Made by a program: the position numbers and the translations under genes. Shown here piece by piece: positions 11,390-23,397 of a stretch of 64,000 nt of DNA. Below the pieces are notes generated by a model, which worked only from the letters and a program-made list of their open reading frames with translations, made no database searches and was not told the DNA's origin. How positions within the stretch are numbered: position 1 is the stretch's first letter; each line of letters opens with the position of its first letter. Source of the stretch: Membranipora membranacea (Eukaryota > Bryozoa > Gymnolaemata > Cheilostomatida > Membraniporidae); assembly GCA_914767715.1 (NCBI GenBank), contig OU612069.1, forward strand, positions 17,421,387-17,485,386. Reading direction: 5' to 3'.

Positions 11390-14300
11390 ATATTTGAATT
11401 CTCTGCCGAATGATTCTCCGCCTTTCTTAGCTATAAGCTCAGCGGAGGAGACGATCATACCATACGATGTTAGAAGTACTCCCCCTCTTCTCTGTATCCT
11501 AGCTGTAGCCCGAGCTCTCTCACGGGCAGATCCTCCGTGGTATGTGTGTACACCGATACCGGGCGCCCTACATCATATATAGATGAGTTAAGAGTGTCGG
11601 GTTGTTTGTTTCAAAAATTGGGAATGTTTCAAAGCTTATTTTAACTCAAAGCTTAGAGTCTACAATGAATTACATTCAAATGCGTCGAGCGTTTTTAGCT
11701 GTAACAGATTCCGTCTGTAACTGTGTCATTTTAGTTCTTGGTAAGCAATTCATAATCAGATAAATCTAGGCATTTCACCTCTCACTTAAAGTTTTTATTG
11801 TGAGGGCTCTGTTGGCTAACAATTAAAGTTTGGGCAACTCCAGCTCTCAGACTTGCAAATTGTGGATGATTTCGTCAGTGTTTATCGTATTAAGTGAGGT
11901 TAGGGTTGATCTGATATTATGCCCAACATGTACATCATACATCACCCGGCAATTTGAGGAGAAAACTCACCATTTTTCGAATTCTTTCTTCCAGTTCTCG
12001 ATTAGAGACAGAGGCATGACAATGATAACACACTTGGCCTCGTCAGCATCAAATAATCCTGATAAGAAAGCTATCACCTGTATAGTCTTACCTAAACTGG
12101 GAATAGGAGAATATACAGGAGTGTTAGGCCAAGATATGTAAGGAGTGTTAGGTAAGTGATAGGCCAAGTTTAATCCGATTGCCTGCATTCCAGTGGCTCC
12201 TTTCCACTGGTCACGCCTCAAGCCAGACCAGACCAATGCAATTCAAATGCAGGTAAATGGACCAATCTTGGTCTAGGTAAGTGATGGCAACACAGAGCTG
12301 AAGTATGCCTCACAAAACATGCCATCAGATGGAAGGGTTCTATTATTCTATCTACAGAATTCTGAATAAATTTTGTGATGGACCTTAGGATGGTCATTGA
12401 AGTACACAATATGACATACGCATGCATCAAAATATGCCATTTCTAGGGTTTTCCATTGGCCCACAGAAGATCAGGGAGAAAAATGCATTCCCATTCCCGA
12501 ATTACTGAAATTTGATTGAAAAATTGATCAATATCTATATATATATAATGATGGTTTAAAGAATTGCTTCACTATTTCTTCATTGATCACATAATAGGAT
12601 AGATAATATAACATAACATAACATAACATTATAACATAATATAATATAACGTCACCAAGTTAGATATTTACATATATACATGACAGTTTATGTATCACCT
12701 ACCCCATATCATCAGCTAGAATACCTCCAGTCTTCTTCTTATGAAGTCCCCAGAACCAGAGAATACTCTCCTTCTGATGTGGGTACAGCTTAGAGTATAA
12801 ATCCTACAAAATATAGTTATAGTGTCAGCGGGATACACTTACATAATGAGCGTGGCTAACACATACATTGCTACATACCTTGTTCTGGTTTTCACGAACA
12901 TCAATAGTAGACGATGGCTCTAGTGATTTGTTGGCCGTTAATCAATTAAACATTCCGGGGGTCAAAGATATCGGTATCACCATCACAAGACTCGGTTTTT
13001 AAGAGTCTGGAGGGACTGCCAGTGTGAAGGCTGTGGTAGAATGGACAGTGCATAACTAAATTAAATGCCTTCCAAAGCAATTTAATATCTTGTTAGAGCC
13101 GCCCACATACATTAACGACGGTTGAGTCAAGAGGGACTTGGATTAAAGATTTGAAAGTCTTCCCTCAACAATCATATTTCCAAAGAGAAAATGCAATAAC
13201 TCTTAAAGTGACAGTCCTAATAGGCGATGTTAGGTATGGTTTTAAAGGTCTCAGGCTGAAAAGTCATTAGGGCAAATGAAATAAAACAGCCTATGATCCT
13301 AATTACAATAAAACTGCTGCAAAGTCTGAAAATTGGGATCATAGTGGATCATAGTGATCTATTGCCTCCTCCTGACCACTATGATCCTTGCTGAAATATT
13401 TAAAAAAAACTAATAGCTATTTTCAACAATTTTTTATTGTTTATTATTTTTATTTGCCCTATGAACTCACAATATCGATTTACTGGGGTCCACTTTTCTA
13501 ATAGGACTGACCCTTTAATATGGGCAGTAAAACTTGGTCTTTCATCAGTAGAATAATGCTATAAGTTATCAGCACGCTTCTTCTTAGCATCTCACCTGTT
13601 GCAGACCTATCAGAACCCCTCACTCCTAGACATCGATATAAGTTGAGGTTCCACTGAGGAAATGGCACTTATTTATTATCATGTATGCATTCATTATCTT
13701 ACCTCATGGAGATAGAATCCATTACCGACATGAGTAAACTCGGATGAATGATCTTCCTCATTCGCCTCTATGTAGTCCTGTAATATGGGAAAAACGTGGT
13801 AAAGTTTGTCATTGAAGGAAACACATACAACCAGAGTGAAATCAATAAGGGATGCCCCTTAATGACAGAAGTTAGCAAGTGTGCTTTACTGTAACCGGTG
13901 AGATCGATGATAGCTGTGAATTGGTTTGGACAAGCAGGTTCACTACTGCTACAATTTGTGGGTTAAGGCTATCGAGTACAGCAGTCCAAAGTGAGGACTC
14001 CTATTTGCAGGCAAACACATCTAAATTAACCTTTGTCTATATTCAAGGTATTTTATTGCAAGGACTGATAATTAAAAGGACATACTAGACAAAATTATCA
14101 GCATGTATTCCATCATCTCAATCACACATACACACATACCTTGCACTTTTGTATTTTCTTGGTAAGTTTATCGGATGATTTGATGAGAGCTGCCTCCTGT
14201 AGGACTTGTAGAGCTTGTTTAACTTCTCTATTAGATATCAGCTCCTTACCTCTCAGTACCAGCTCGTTATATCTCTCATTCTTATCATCTGTGAGCGGAG

Positions 14301-17300
14301 AAAAGAAAAATCAATAATATGAATTCCCACTGATATTCAGAGTGCTCAAGATTTGATGGTCTAGCATGAGAGGGTGAATACTAAGAAATAGATTCACTGA
14401 GGGGGTTGGAACAATCAAACAGTAATGCTCCCTAATGGAATCAAACTATTTATATATCAGGAATTTGAAACTAGAATTAGGTTGACTGATTTGACCTATT
14501 AAAATTTCCAGCATACGGGTGCGTTACAATGTCATTTGGCTTACATGAACAGACAGTTAAGAGTTTAGAGTTTATTGTATTTACCATCAAAGTACTACTA
14601 ATGTATAAGCGATAGCATCTTGGGAATTCTGGTGTGGCGGATAAATTATTTACTTGAGGCGACCAGGACAGCATACTCACATGTTACAGGTGGAGCACTT
14701 TCACCCTCCGACTTCATTTCAATCTGCTGTGAACCATGACTAGATTCCTCGGTATTTGCCTCCCCTGCTTGCTGTTTCTTTTTCTGCTGCTCTATATACA
14801 GCTGTATTCTGTCCATTTTTCTTTTCAGTTTATCGTTAGGTTTGACTCCATATGCATCCTCGTACAGACTCAAAGCCTCCTGTAAAAGATTATTTAGAGA
14901 TACAAACCTGTTTACACATATTGATATTGCAGTAATTCCGTTTGATCGACAAATCAGGGTAATTTTTAATTGAAGAGGCCTTAGATGAGATTTTTAACTA
15001 AAATATACAAGATGTGGTAACAGATTTTGGAGAAAAAACAAAGAGTACAGCAATGATAATGCAGAGTGATGAATACCGCCATTCAATTCCTTGATAAATG
15101 TCGATTTCGAGTTTGAATCAATCAACATAGGAAGGAACATGAGAATTGATAGCAACTAGGAGGAAACTTTGGAGTCGTTCTCCCATTTTCAAAGTAGTAC
15201 AATGAGAAGATAACTCGCATTTTCAAACATATAAGCAGTGAATTTTGGGAGATATTCCAACTCCTGCATCCAGGAATGGTGGGTCTTGCTCTTATGGTGT
15301 CCACATGACTGTTATAGATGAAAGATTGTGAAAGATAACTGTGAAATCTTGATATTTTCTTTCAAAAGCCAGCCCAATTGTATTGAGTAACCTACCTGTA
15401 ATTTTTCCTGCTCAATCAGTTTTTTCCCTCTACTGACAAGTTCGTTATAGTGAGCCTCTATAGCTGAGTCGTCTGGACTGTTTTGTTCTTCAGGAGGCGG
15501 GGGTGTGCTTTCTCTCTCTACTGTGACAGCTGTAGGACTTGCTGGGGGCTGAAGCTCATTGACATATGTCTTCAAGAATCAGGCAAATTGTAACATCAGT
15601 CATTATGTAAATTGAAAGTTGTTTGCATTTATCAAGCTAACTTTTTATAAAAAAAGCCTGGGACCAGCCAAGAAAATTGTCACCGTGTTTAAAGACGGCT
15701 TGAACTAGACAACCTTTCACAAGTGCATATGAGTATCATCTTGCCAACGTGATGGCACTGAATGGCTGGCATGAGTGACCGACCCAACAGCTTATAAGCG
15801 TAGAGACAATACATCGGCTAATTATCATAAAAACAATTAACAACTACAAATTTAGATGAACTTTGCTCAAGTTTGCATGCGATCCAGCTGGTCTCATCCA
15901 CTGAGGAGGTTATCATTGGAGGGGGAGCAACTCTGCATGCAGGCAAACTAGATGATGCAAAGAATTAACAATTACAATATGAGAGATAGAGCAAAGCAAA
16001 CCTTGATTTTGGTGATTTTCTCTTTTAGTTTATCTGATGGATGAAGGAGACAGGCCTGCTCATACATAGACAGCGCCTCAGCAAACTCTCCGTTCCTCAC
16101 CAAACCTGCAATAAAGGGTAAAATATCATCTTGACTAAGCATTTGATAGCACCAAAAATATAAACTTGTCCAGGTGGTGTAAGCCTTACTCGCATTACTT
16201 ACGGTGCACTTGACTGCATTTACATGAAAGAGATTCCATACATAGACGCACATTGTTGAATAATACTCATATAATATGACCATGATATAGGAGAAAGGGC
16301 GGCGAGCAACATCATCACACAAAAACATTTCAATAGGATATAAACGGCAAGTCAAACTGAACACCCATAAGAAAGTTGGTGTTCAGAGTGAGTAGATTGG
16401 TAATAACTTTATAAGGTAAACTCACTCTTTGCTTGTGAGAGAAGACTGTTGTAGATAGCGATATCCTCCTCTGACAGGTTAGCCTGAGCACCAGGAGTGG
16501 ACACACTGTTATACCTGTTACTGCTGGGCGTCTGCGCCACCCCCATACCATTATCTGTGGGTGGCTGTTCTTGTGGAGGACTAGGCTGTTCTGAGTCTTC
16601 ACTTAATTCGGGCTCATCATATGACATGCTAGAATAGTGGAATTGTTTGCAATGTGATTAAGTTTTTGGCATCATCTAAAGACTCTCCATCAAACGATGA
16701 ACTGTGAAAGCCTAATTACAGCCAAGTGCCAACCACTCTACAAACTAGTATTAATTTGGACTTGCAATGAGATGGTATAAACAAGTCACATGTACTGCCA
16801 GAATAACAAGTAATGGTCAGTAACTGGTGACATAGTCTTTAAGATCATTATTCCAATTTGGAGTGATAGTCTGTCGTAGCAGTTCAGACGATTATGTTCA
16901 ACATTGAACATTAACCCAATGCGTGATATCGTTGAGTGTCCAATTTAAACTTCGGCCATGAGGTATATTTAACCGCCAGCAAAGGCAATATCTCATATTC
17001 AAATAATATACAATTCTAACTTCCACAGTATGTAGAGGACTTAGAGCGGGCCGATCCCAAAGGAATCCAGCACAAAATTATTCCTAGTATTGGCTCCTGC
17101 CATAGAGTTATCATACACTATTATATAATAGCCCTATGGCTCCGACCAATTTTAGAATATTAAACTCGATTCTGAACTCTGTATAAATACCTTTCTATTT
17201 CCACATTAGGCGACGGACCTGTCTCCATTTCTTTGTCTTCTTGTTGTTGTGGATCATCAGTCTCTATGGTCTCTGATGATGCTGTGTCTGCAGCAAGACT

Positions 17301-20300
17301 ATTTGTATCATCTGGTAGAGGGATTCCCTTATCTGTTAGGAAATTCTGTAATAGAAAAGTTGTTATGAGATGAAAACGAAGGTGGGGTATAAGCACACAC
17401 TGACATCCAGAATATGCTATTTGATGTAGAGTAGATGTAGAGTAGATGTAGAGTAGATGTAGAGTAGATGTAGAGTAGATGTAGAGTAGATGTAGCGTAG
17501 ATGTAGAGTAGATGTAGAGTAGATGTAGAGTAGATGTAGAGTAGATGTAGAGTAGATGTAGAGTAGATATAGAGTACCTAACGTGCTTCAACTACTAAAT
17601 TTGTGAGTCACATGGATTCACGCTCTATCGTTCAGAGACATACATATGCAAGTAACAGTTGACTCAGTGGTTAAACTATTGAAGTTGAGTTTTCTCTACT
17701 TTTTGAGGTGAGTAAGCCTCTAAAACCCTCATTCTGTACCTATTATCCTGCTGCACGCATGCAATGAGAGCCTGGAACAGACAGTGCCTGCAAAAAATCT
17801 CTCGTCTGTGACGATACCACCAACCAATATGACAATGGGATCATGGATGGGACACTATAGTTCAGGATCAACAGTGCAAAGTTGTGTATTGATTAGCAAA
17901 ATTGGACATTAGGAGTATTAGTATTGAAGATATCAAAATAATTGATCGATTAGATATCATGGGCCAACTGCCATTGCCGTAAGCAGGTATTTCACTGCTT
18001 GTAAGTTTTCATAGTTTTACAGTTGGATATACATATATTGTTTATCATCCCCTATACGTTAAGAGATACTTAAGAGAAAAATCAACCAGACACTTAAGGA
18101 TACTCTATCAGCTGTGTTACTAACCTTGAATCTATCGATTCTTCTCTCCAGTTTCTCACTGGGCTCCAGTTTATTTGCCTTTTGATAACATCTTAGTGCT
18201 AGCAGTACATCGTCATTACCAACAAACTCTTTAGCTGCCTTCAGCAATGACGCTAAATCATCGGGTAAATCGTCTGCTGGTGTTTCATCTTTAACATCTA
18301 GTGAAAATAAAACAATGTAATGAAGTATTCATGATCTTAATAGGCTAAGATATTATATGCATCTGTGAAAGTGGGCGATTAATCACTGGACAAATTCCCC
18401 AACAACTATTTAACATATTGTGCTGGGCCCCGTCATGTCAAGGTTGTGCAACCATCATTTTTGACTGGTACATAGCTATAATACCCACATATAAACATTA
18501 TGCATCATCGTCTTTGAATTGGAGAAAGTCATCCTCTCTTGAGTGCAGGTACTGCGACCCGCAGTTCTCACACCCGTACCTATACTCATTTATCTAAGAG
18601 GCAGTGGGGGCCCTTTTGATTGTATGTGAGATGTCAGACACACAGAAGAGATTTGGTATTATTCATCTTGTTCCTCAAGGACATGGCTATGATTAATGGT
18701 GCGCAATAACCAGGTCAGGTTATTGCTGGAGAGTGGAATCAGGAAACCCTACCTCAAATTCAAATTTTTATACCCTCAACCAATAACCACTCCTGACTCA
18801 CATATACACCGACATATGTACCTACAGTAAATAGGATAACATCTAGAGATAGATGAGTAGGAATGAGACACTACACTACAATCTCACCTGCATCATGCTC
18901 TGCTCCATCAGGCTCAGCATTTGTCTCTTCAGCTCCATGGTCTGTTGGGGTTGTATTCTCCTTGTCCGCATCATCTGTGTCTATTTCAGCCACCTACAAA
19001 TCAAGTAAAACAAATCAAGTGATTCTGTAAGAGAGTTATTTTGGAATCTGATAATTATCTTGTGCTGACTATCGCTTGTGTACCCTAGAGAAGTAAATTT
19101 TAGCTAGAGTTAAGTTTAGCTTGTTAGGGGGTGACTCTATGTAAGCTAGCACTGAACTTGGCTAGCTGAGGTAAAAGTCTATATGAAGTTAAGAGAGTAA
19201 ATGTTACTAAATCTCCTTCCTCCTACCTTAGCTAGCTAAAGTTTGTGCTAGCTGACATAAATATCGCCACTCAGGTAGCTAATATTTACTCCTCCATGAC
19301 TTAAAACAAAACGTCTTGTACTAACCTTCATTTCTGCTTGTTCTGATTGCCATGACTCTAGCCCTGGTGACCGCCTCTTCTCCTCATGTTTGATTGGGGT
19401 GTGAGGGCTGGGCCTCTTATTATCAGATCCTGTACTCAGTACTGTCAGTGTGGAACTCGAGCTAGTGTCCACTGTTAGGTTATCATCTGTTGATAAGTTC
19501 AGAGCCCTCTATAATAAGGAAAAAGAATATAAGTAATAAGTCTACTTGTGTGACATCACAGACATTCTGGAAATTCCCAACATGTTAGAAAAATTTTTTC
19601 ACATACATTAAGAAATTTATTGTAAGCGTACACATTTAGCTGCACAGTTCAACATAGATTGTTAGCTCTCCTATGTAAGACCGCGACATTCTGATATAAT
19701 CCTGTGATAATGAAGGAGGAGCATCTTCGGGGATAGCAAGGCATATTTGTTCACCACATCCCAAAGAATGGACATGTGTTAGTGGTTGCCTTCAGACTTC
19801 TGTTTGTAGGCAGGTTGAGCGCACTTGGGGGCTAAGCAAACCCCAGACTTCAGTTGATTGAAGCAGGATTTAAACCCAGGACCCAATCATCTGGGCCTTC
19901 TCTTGCTTCTAAGGGTAGACAAAATTTTGAGGGACACTAACATATAGCCAATGCGTTGGCTCTGATCTGATTGACCAAGAGCCGAGTAACTGAAATAATC
20001 TATCGAGATATAGTGAAAGTGAATTTCTTTCACATTCACAATAGATCATCCAGGAAAGTACCATCTGACCTGGCATTGGCTCACCGCCTCTTGCCCACTC
20101 AATCAGAGTCAACGCATTGGCTAGCTCAAATGCGGCTTCAAGGTGACATGTTAGCGATCATATGTTAAACTATCTCACCACCATAATTATCGACCTACTA
20201 TTAGGCCTACAGACTCACCAAGAGTTTGGAGATTCTGTTGTCTAGCTTTTCACTAGGGTAAATCTTACGAGCTCTCTGATATAAGAGTAGAGCCTCCTGT

Positions 20301-20807
20301 TGTTCTCCTTGATTTAACCGTTTCTTAGCTGTGAGAACACACTTGTTAAACTCTTTCATCTCCGCCTCAGAGATGGCCGGGGCGGCACCTGAATAAAAAA
20401 AGACGGATAGTCGTAAGAAAGAACCAATTACTAACCCACAGACAGACAGGCTAGGCTTAATTTTCAATTTCCAAAGTTTCAAAAACCGTTACTATCCTAT
20501 GTTTTGAACTCTAGGCACTAGACAAGGTGGCCAAGCTCGAATATATAAAGAAATGTCATACTGTCCTGTGGTAACCAGCTATACATATAGGGGGTTTTGC
20601 AGAATATCAGAGCCATGGTACTACCGAAAATGATTTCAACTTCATTAGGAATAAAGGTTGTTAGGCTGTTAGATCTGTCAGAGAAATACATGATATTTTT
20701 TTCCCTGCCAATCTATCACAGACGGAGAAATGCAGAACTTGAGCATAAAAGACTATGAAGACATGGAAAAAACACAACTTACCATCAGATCCAGCGCTGG
20801 AAGGCAT
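11390..20807 (-). CDS. ERCC6L: ERCC6L/PICH-like SNF2 ATPase, N-terminal 707 residues only
   Basis: Fifteen exons, all phase-compatible: 20783-20807 (ATG), 20219-20388, 19326-19508, 18888-18993, 18125-18297, 17191-17345, 16426-16628, 16002-16105, 15396-15569, 14681-14879, 14140-14288, 13703-13777, 12703-12803, 11971-12096, 11390-11567. They total 2,121 nt. Exon 13 ends in LADDMG and exon 14 begins LGKTIQVIAFLSGLFDA, giving SNF2 motif I; exon 14 also has VIIVMPLSLIENWKKEFEKW (motif Ia) and exon 15 continues APGIGVHTYHGGS and GVLLTSYGMI. These match ERCC6L (PICH), the mitotic ATPase that binds ultrafine anaphase bridges. The N-terminus has five TPR-like modules of the form EALxLYxxAxxxxPSDKLxxKIxKIK (exons 2, 5, 7-8, 9-10, 11) separated by acidic, Ser/Pro-rich linkers. 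The Walker B/DEAH motif and helicase C lobe should follow exon 15, but no matching exon was found down to coordinate 1; read-through of the last donor gives a stop after three codons. Confidence 0.9.
12161..12273. mobile_element. 113-bp MITE with 12-bp flanking duplication
   Basis: It is flanked on both sides by TAGGTAAGTGAT (12149-12160 and 12274-12285). The ends AGGCCAAGTTTAATCCGATT and, reversed, AGACCAAGATTGGTCCATTT form imperfect 30-bp terminal inverted repeats ending in CCTGCATT. It sits in intron 13 of the ERCC6L-like gene. Related sequence is at 35745-35900 and near 61455. Confidence 0.7.
12606..12650. repeat. ATAAC pentamer microsatellite
   Basis: About nine copies of AACAT/AATAT pentamers in intron 13 of the ERCC6L-like gene. 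Confidence 0.8.
13203..13518. mobile_element. TTAA-flanked MITE, copy 1
   Basis: TTAA at both ends (13203-13206, 13515-13518), with terminal repeats AGTGACAGTCCTAATAGG at the left and, reversed, AGGGTCAGTCCTATTAG at the right. A TTAA target is typical of piggyBac-type transposition. It lies in intron 12 of the ERCC6L-like gene. An inverted second copy is at about 58930-59219 in a PCID2 intron. Confidence 0.75.
17420..17575. repeat. 11-bp minisatellite
   Basis: About fourteen copies of the 11-mer GTAGAGTAGAT, with one GTAGCGTAGAT and one GATATAG variant, in intron 5 of the ERCC6L-like gene. It is nearly perfect, so probably unstable in length. The minus-strand frame reading Leu/Tyr/Ser/Thr repeats is not a gene. 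Confidence 0.95.
18496..18815 (-). mobile_element. tRNA-headed SINE, family T1 copy 1
   Basis: It aligns over its length with 45145-45460. On the minus strand it begins TGAGTCAGGAGTGGTTATTGG, corresponding to the A-box head of the better preserved second copy, and it has the same body (GGACATGGCTATGATTAATG, AAGAGGCAGTGGGGG). CACATATA flanks both ends and may be a target duplication. It is in an ERCC6L-like intron. Confidence 0.65.
19940..20130. mobile_element. MITE with AGCCAATGCGTTGGCTCTGA ends
   Basis: AGCCAATGCGTTGGCTCTGA at the left and its imperfect reverse complement TCAGAGTCAACGCATTGGCT at the right bound about 190 bases in intron 2 of the ERCC6L-like gene. Single ends of the same family are at 32436-32478 and 50674-50745. 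Confidence 0.65.
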
Positions 20808-21518
20808 CTTGTTTAATGGGTTTGGGAAGTTTAGGCCATGATCTGTGCAACGATGTCTGCAATAATATACTCAAGTAAGACCACCATTTGTAGAAACTGC
20901 AAAAAAAGCATTACATACATCTATCACCATAGTCGAATTTTGGAATGAACGTCGGCTGGAACGAATGTCGACGGGATCGAGCGTAGCTGCAATGAATCTC
21001 GAAAATCCCGGGATGAACGTATAAAGTGCTTGATTGAACGCTGACTACATAATTTAGTATATAGAATCAATGGGAATACAACTCTCAAAAATGATTGAGT
21101 AAATCAAAGTTAAGTTATTCTGTAATGTACACACTGTAAGAGTGCCAATTGTGAGAGTCAATTGAGTATGAGCACCTTCTGTAACACATATATATATACA
21201 TGATATGGGTACAGTAAATCACTACAAACTGCGCAGGCCTAATTATCCATGCAACCAACTGTTGTGCTAAAGCCTGGTCTCAAGTAACTTCTTTGAGGTC
21301 TACTATTATACCAGGGGAATCTCCTTGATTATACCTAGGAGTAACAGTTATATGAAAATATAATATATATATGACATATATATGTGACAAATTATACCTT
21401 ATCAAAAAGTAATAACTACAACGAAATAATACCACTACACTGTACCAACACATAAACCTGATTTCATATACTCACACTGCCTCTCAAATTCTTCATCAAC
21501 AAAGGCAGCTGGATAGAG
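20808..21518. promoter_or_regulatory. ERCC6L: Upstream region of the ERCC6L-like gene
   Basis: This is the 5' flank of the start codon at 20805-20807 on the minus strand. I see no clear TATA box or CpG-rich stretch and cannot place a transcription start. It holds AT-rich (TA)n tracts near 21190 and 21360 and two paired motifs AACGTCG/AATGTCG near 20945-20970. Confidence 0.25.
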
Positions 21519-22179
21519 CAAGGAGTTAAAGAGTGTCTTTAAAGACTTTGTTTGAGGCTGCTCTTTTGTATCACATCTTATTCTCCATATTTTATTCTAT
21601 CATGTGAGCGATTTTCAGCTTTATAATCCAAATATTGAGGAAGTTATGGCCTCTCAAACTTCCAAGGTGACGGCAATTTATCGGCAGTAAGAATCAGCCA
21701 GCAATCCCTAGGGTACGTCACTAATATTGATGATCAAATGTTCAAATCTGTAACGGTCTCAAACCCAGGTCCAAATGGCTTTGCAGGCGACGCCGCTAAT
21801 ACTGAGCTATATTGTCTACTGGCTAACCTAGTTGGTCCAAGTGGCGTGATGGTGACGTCATAGCCTATAGGTAATGGAACCTGGGTTCGTTTCCCACCCA
21901 GGTCTGAATTTTGATCATCATCTTATCTGTGTGATTATTAGTGTATTAACTAATAACTCATAATGTCTATGCCACATGTCTGTGGTTGTGACATACCCCA
22001 GGGGAAACATCCGCTTATTCCCAATGCCGATTGAAGGCAATCACCTTGGAAGTTTGAGAGGCCATAACTTCCTCAATATGTGGATTATAAAGCTGAACAT
22101 CGCTCACATGATAGAATAAAATATGGAGAATAAGATGTGATACAAAAGAGCAGCCTTCAACAAAGTCTTTAACTCCTTG
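21519..22179. mobile_element. CAAGG...CCTTG transposon, 661 bp, with 7-bp target duplication
   Basis: It begins CAAGGAGTTAAAGA and ends with TCTTTAACTCCTTG, with inverted arms of about 170 bp that share GTATCACATCTTATTCTCC and GAAGTTATGGCCTCTCAAAC. GATAGAG is present directly outside both ends (21512-21518 and 22180-22186). The interior has a T-arm-like hairpin (CCTGGGTTCG near 21886). It encodes no protein, so it is non-autonomous. Two end-only relatives are at 22467-22493 and 55977-55994. Confidence 0.85.
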
Positions 22180-22466
22180 GATAGAGTAATGATCTAGCTA
22201 GTTAATGCAGGAACAAAATGAGGGCAGTCTTGCTAACTTCATAATCAGTGAGTATCAGTATCATTCTGATATCAATAATGAAGTAGGCCTAAGCAAGAGT
22301 TAGCAACTTCAGGAATTCCTCCCACTAGCTAGATAGAATGGTTGGTGGTTAGATTTGAATAACAATCCATGATAAACACAATACTAAATGAAGCTATGGA
22401 TAGGTAATGTGAGAGTTTTCTTAATTTACCACCTAGTCTTATGTGAGAGAATATGAGTCTATATAA

Positions 22467-22493
22467 CCAAGGAGTAACAGGGTTACTCCTTGG
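22467..22493. mobile_element. End-only 25-27 bp relative of the CAAGG element
   Basis: CCAAGGAGTAAC, a 3-base spacer, and GTTACTCCTTGG form a perfect palindrome. TATAA(C) flanks it on both sides. It looks like two transposon ends joined with nothing between. Confidence 0.6.
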
Positions 22494-22592
22494 TATAACA
22501 CATGGGAGGATGAAAATCAAAATTTTCTGGCAGTGGTAGCGAAAACAAAAAATGTGTCACAGTTACATAAAGCAGGGATAAAGGGATTATCC

Positions 22593-22710
22593 CAGAGGTC
22601 TACTACAAAACCTGGGATTTTGGCAATGTTTGACTGCCGCCCAAAATAGCAAAAACTCAAGGGGGGCAGTCAAACATTGCCGAAATCCCAGGTTTTGGAG
22701 TAGACCTGTG
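22593..22710. mobile_element. 118-bp hAT-like MITE with 8-bp target duplication
   Basis: The element starts CAGAGGTCTACT and ends AGTAGACCTGTG, with about 47-bp near-perfect inverted arms. GATTATCC is directly repeated outside (22585-22592 and 22711-22718). An 8-bp duplication and CAGAGG/CCTGTG ends are typical of the hAT superfamily. Confidence 0.9.
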
Positions 22711-22764
22711 GATTATCCAATTGGATATATGAGAGGTTAAACTAAAGTTAGAAAACTTACTTTT

Positions 22765-23397
22765 CAAAATAAAGTACACCTATGATGTAGTATGTTGGAT
22801 AGGCCCTGGGGGCCGATGTCAGGGAGACATGCCCCAATGCACCTATGAGAGTTGTGTAACAAAAGGCCTTTTGTTTGGTGAACAAAGGAGTACAATGGCA
22901 GGCAAAGTGTGCTTGTCTGAATGCATGTTGGATTCATGTGATTGCATGCTGGGGCGCGTGTATGCTAGGCTCAGCTCTCTACTTTTGCTACACTCATTTG
23001 TGGGTATACACAATCCACCCGCTGCTACGATATGTAGGAACCACTGGTAAAGGGTATTTCACAACTGTACTTTAATGTATTACAAAATAAAGTACAGTTG
23101 TGAAATACCCTTTACCAGTGGTTCCTACATATCGTAGCAGCGGGTGGATTGTGTATACCCACAAATGAGTATAGCAAAAGTAGAGAGCTGAGCCTAGCAT
23201 ACACGCGCCCCAGCATGCAATCACATGAATCCAACATGCATTCAGACAAGCACACTTTGCCTGCCATTGTACTCCTTTGTTCACCAAACAAAAGGCCTTT
23301 TGTTACACAACTCTCATAGGTGCATTGGGGCGTGTCTCCCTGACATCGGCCCCCAGGGCCTATCCAACATACTACATCATAGGTGTACTTTATTTTG
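22765..23397. mobile_element. 633-bp near-perfect hairpin of two 310-bp inverted copies
   Basis: Arms 22765-23074 and 23088-23397 are equal in length and differ at only a few bases, around a 13-nt loop. Each arm is itself bounded by TAAAGTACA and TGTACTTTA, so the structure reads as two inverted copies of one 310-bp element rather than one simple fold-back. The overlapping frames of about 66-73 codons on both strands are a by-product of the symmetry. Confidence 0.9.

Noticed and set aside
10577-11567. Splicing the AT-hook exons onto the ERCC6L-like gene as one fusion
   Set aside because: The last ERCC6L-like exon ends in phase 0, but the AT-hook first exon is open only in phase 1 (or from its own ATG), so the join gives an immediate stop.
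17160-17591. 143-residue minus frame with STSTLHLLYIY repeats
   Set aside because: The repeat part is the intronic 11-bp minisatellite; only 17191-17345 is a true exon of the ERCC6L-like gene.
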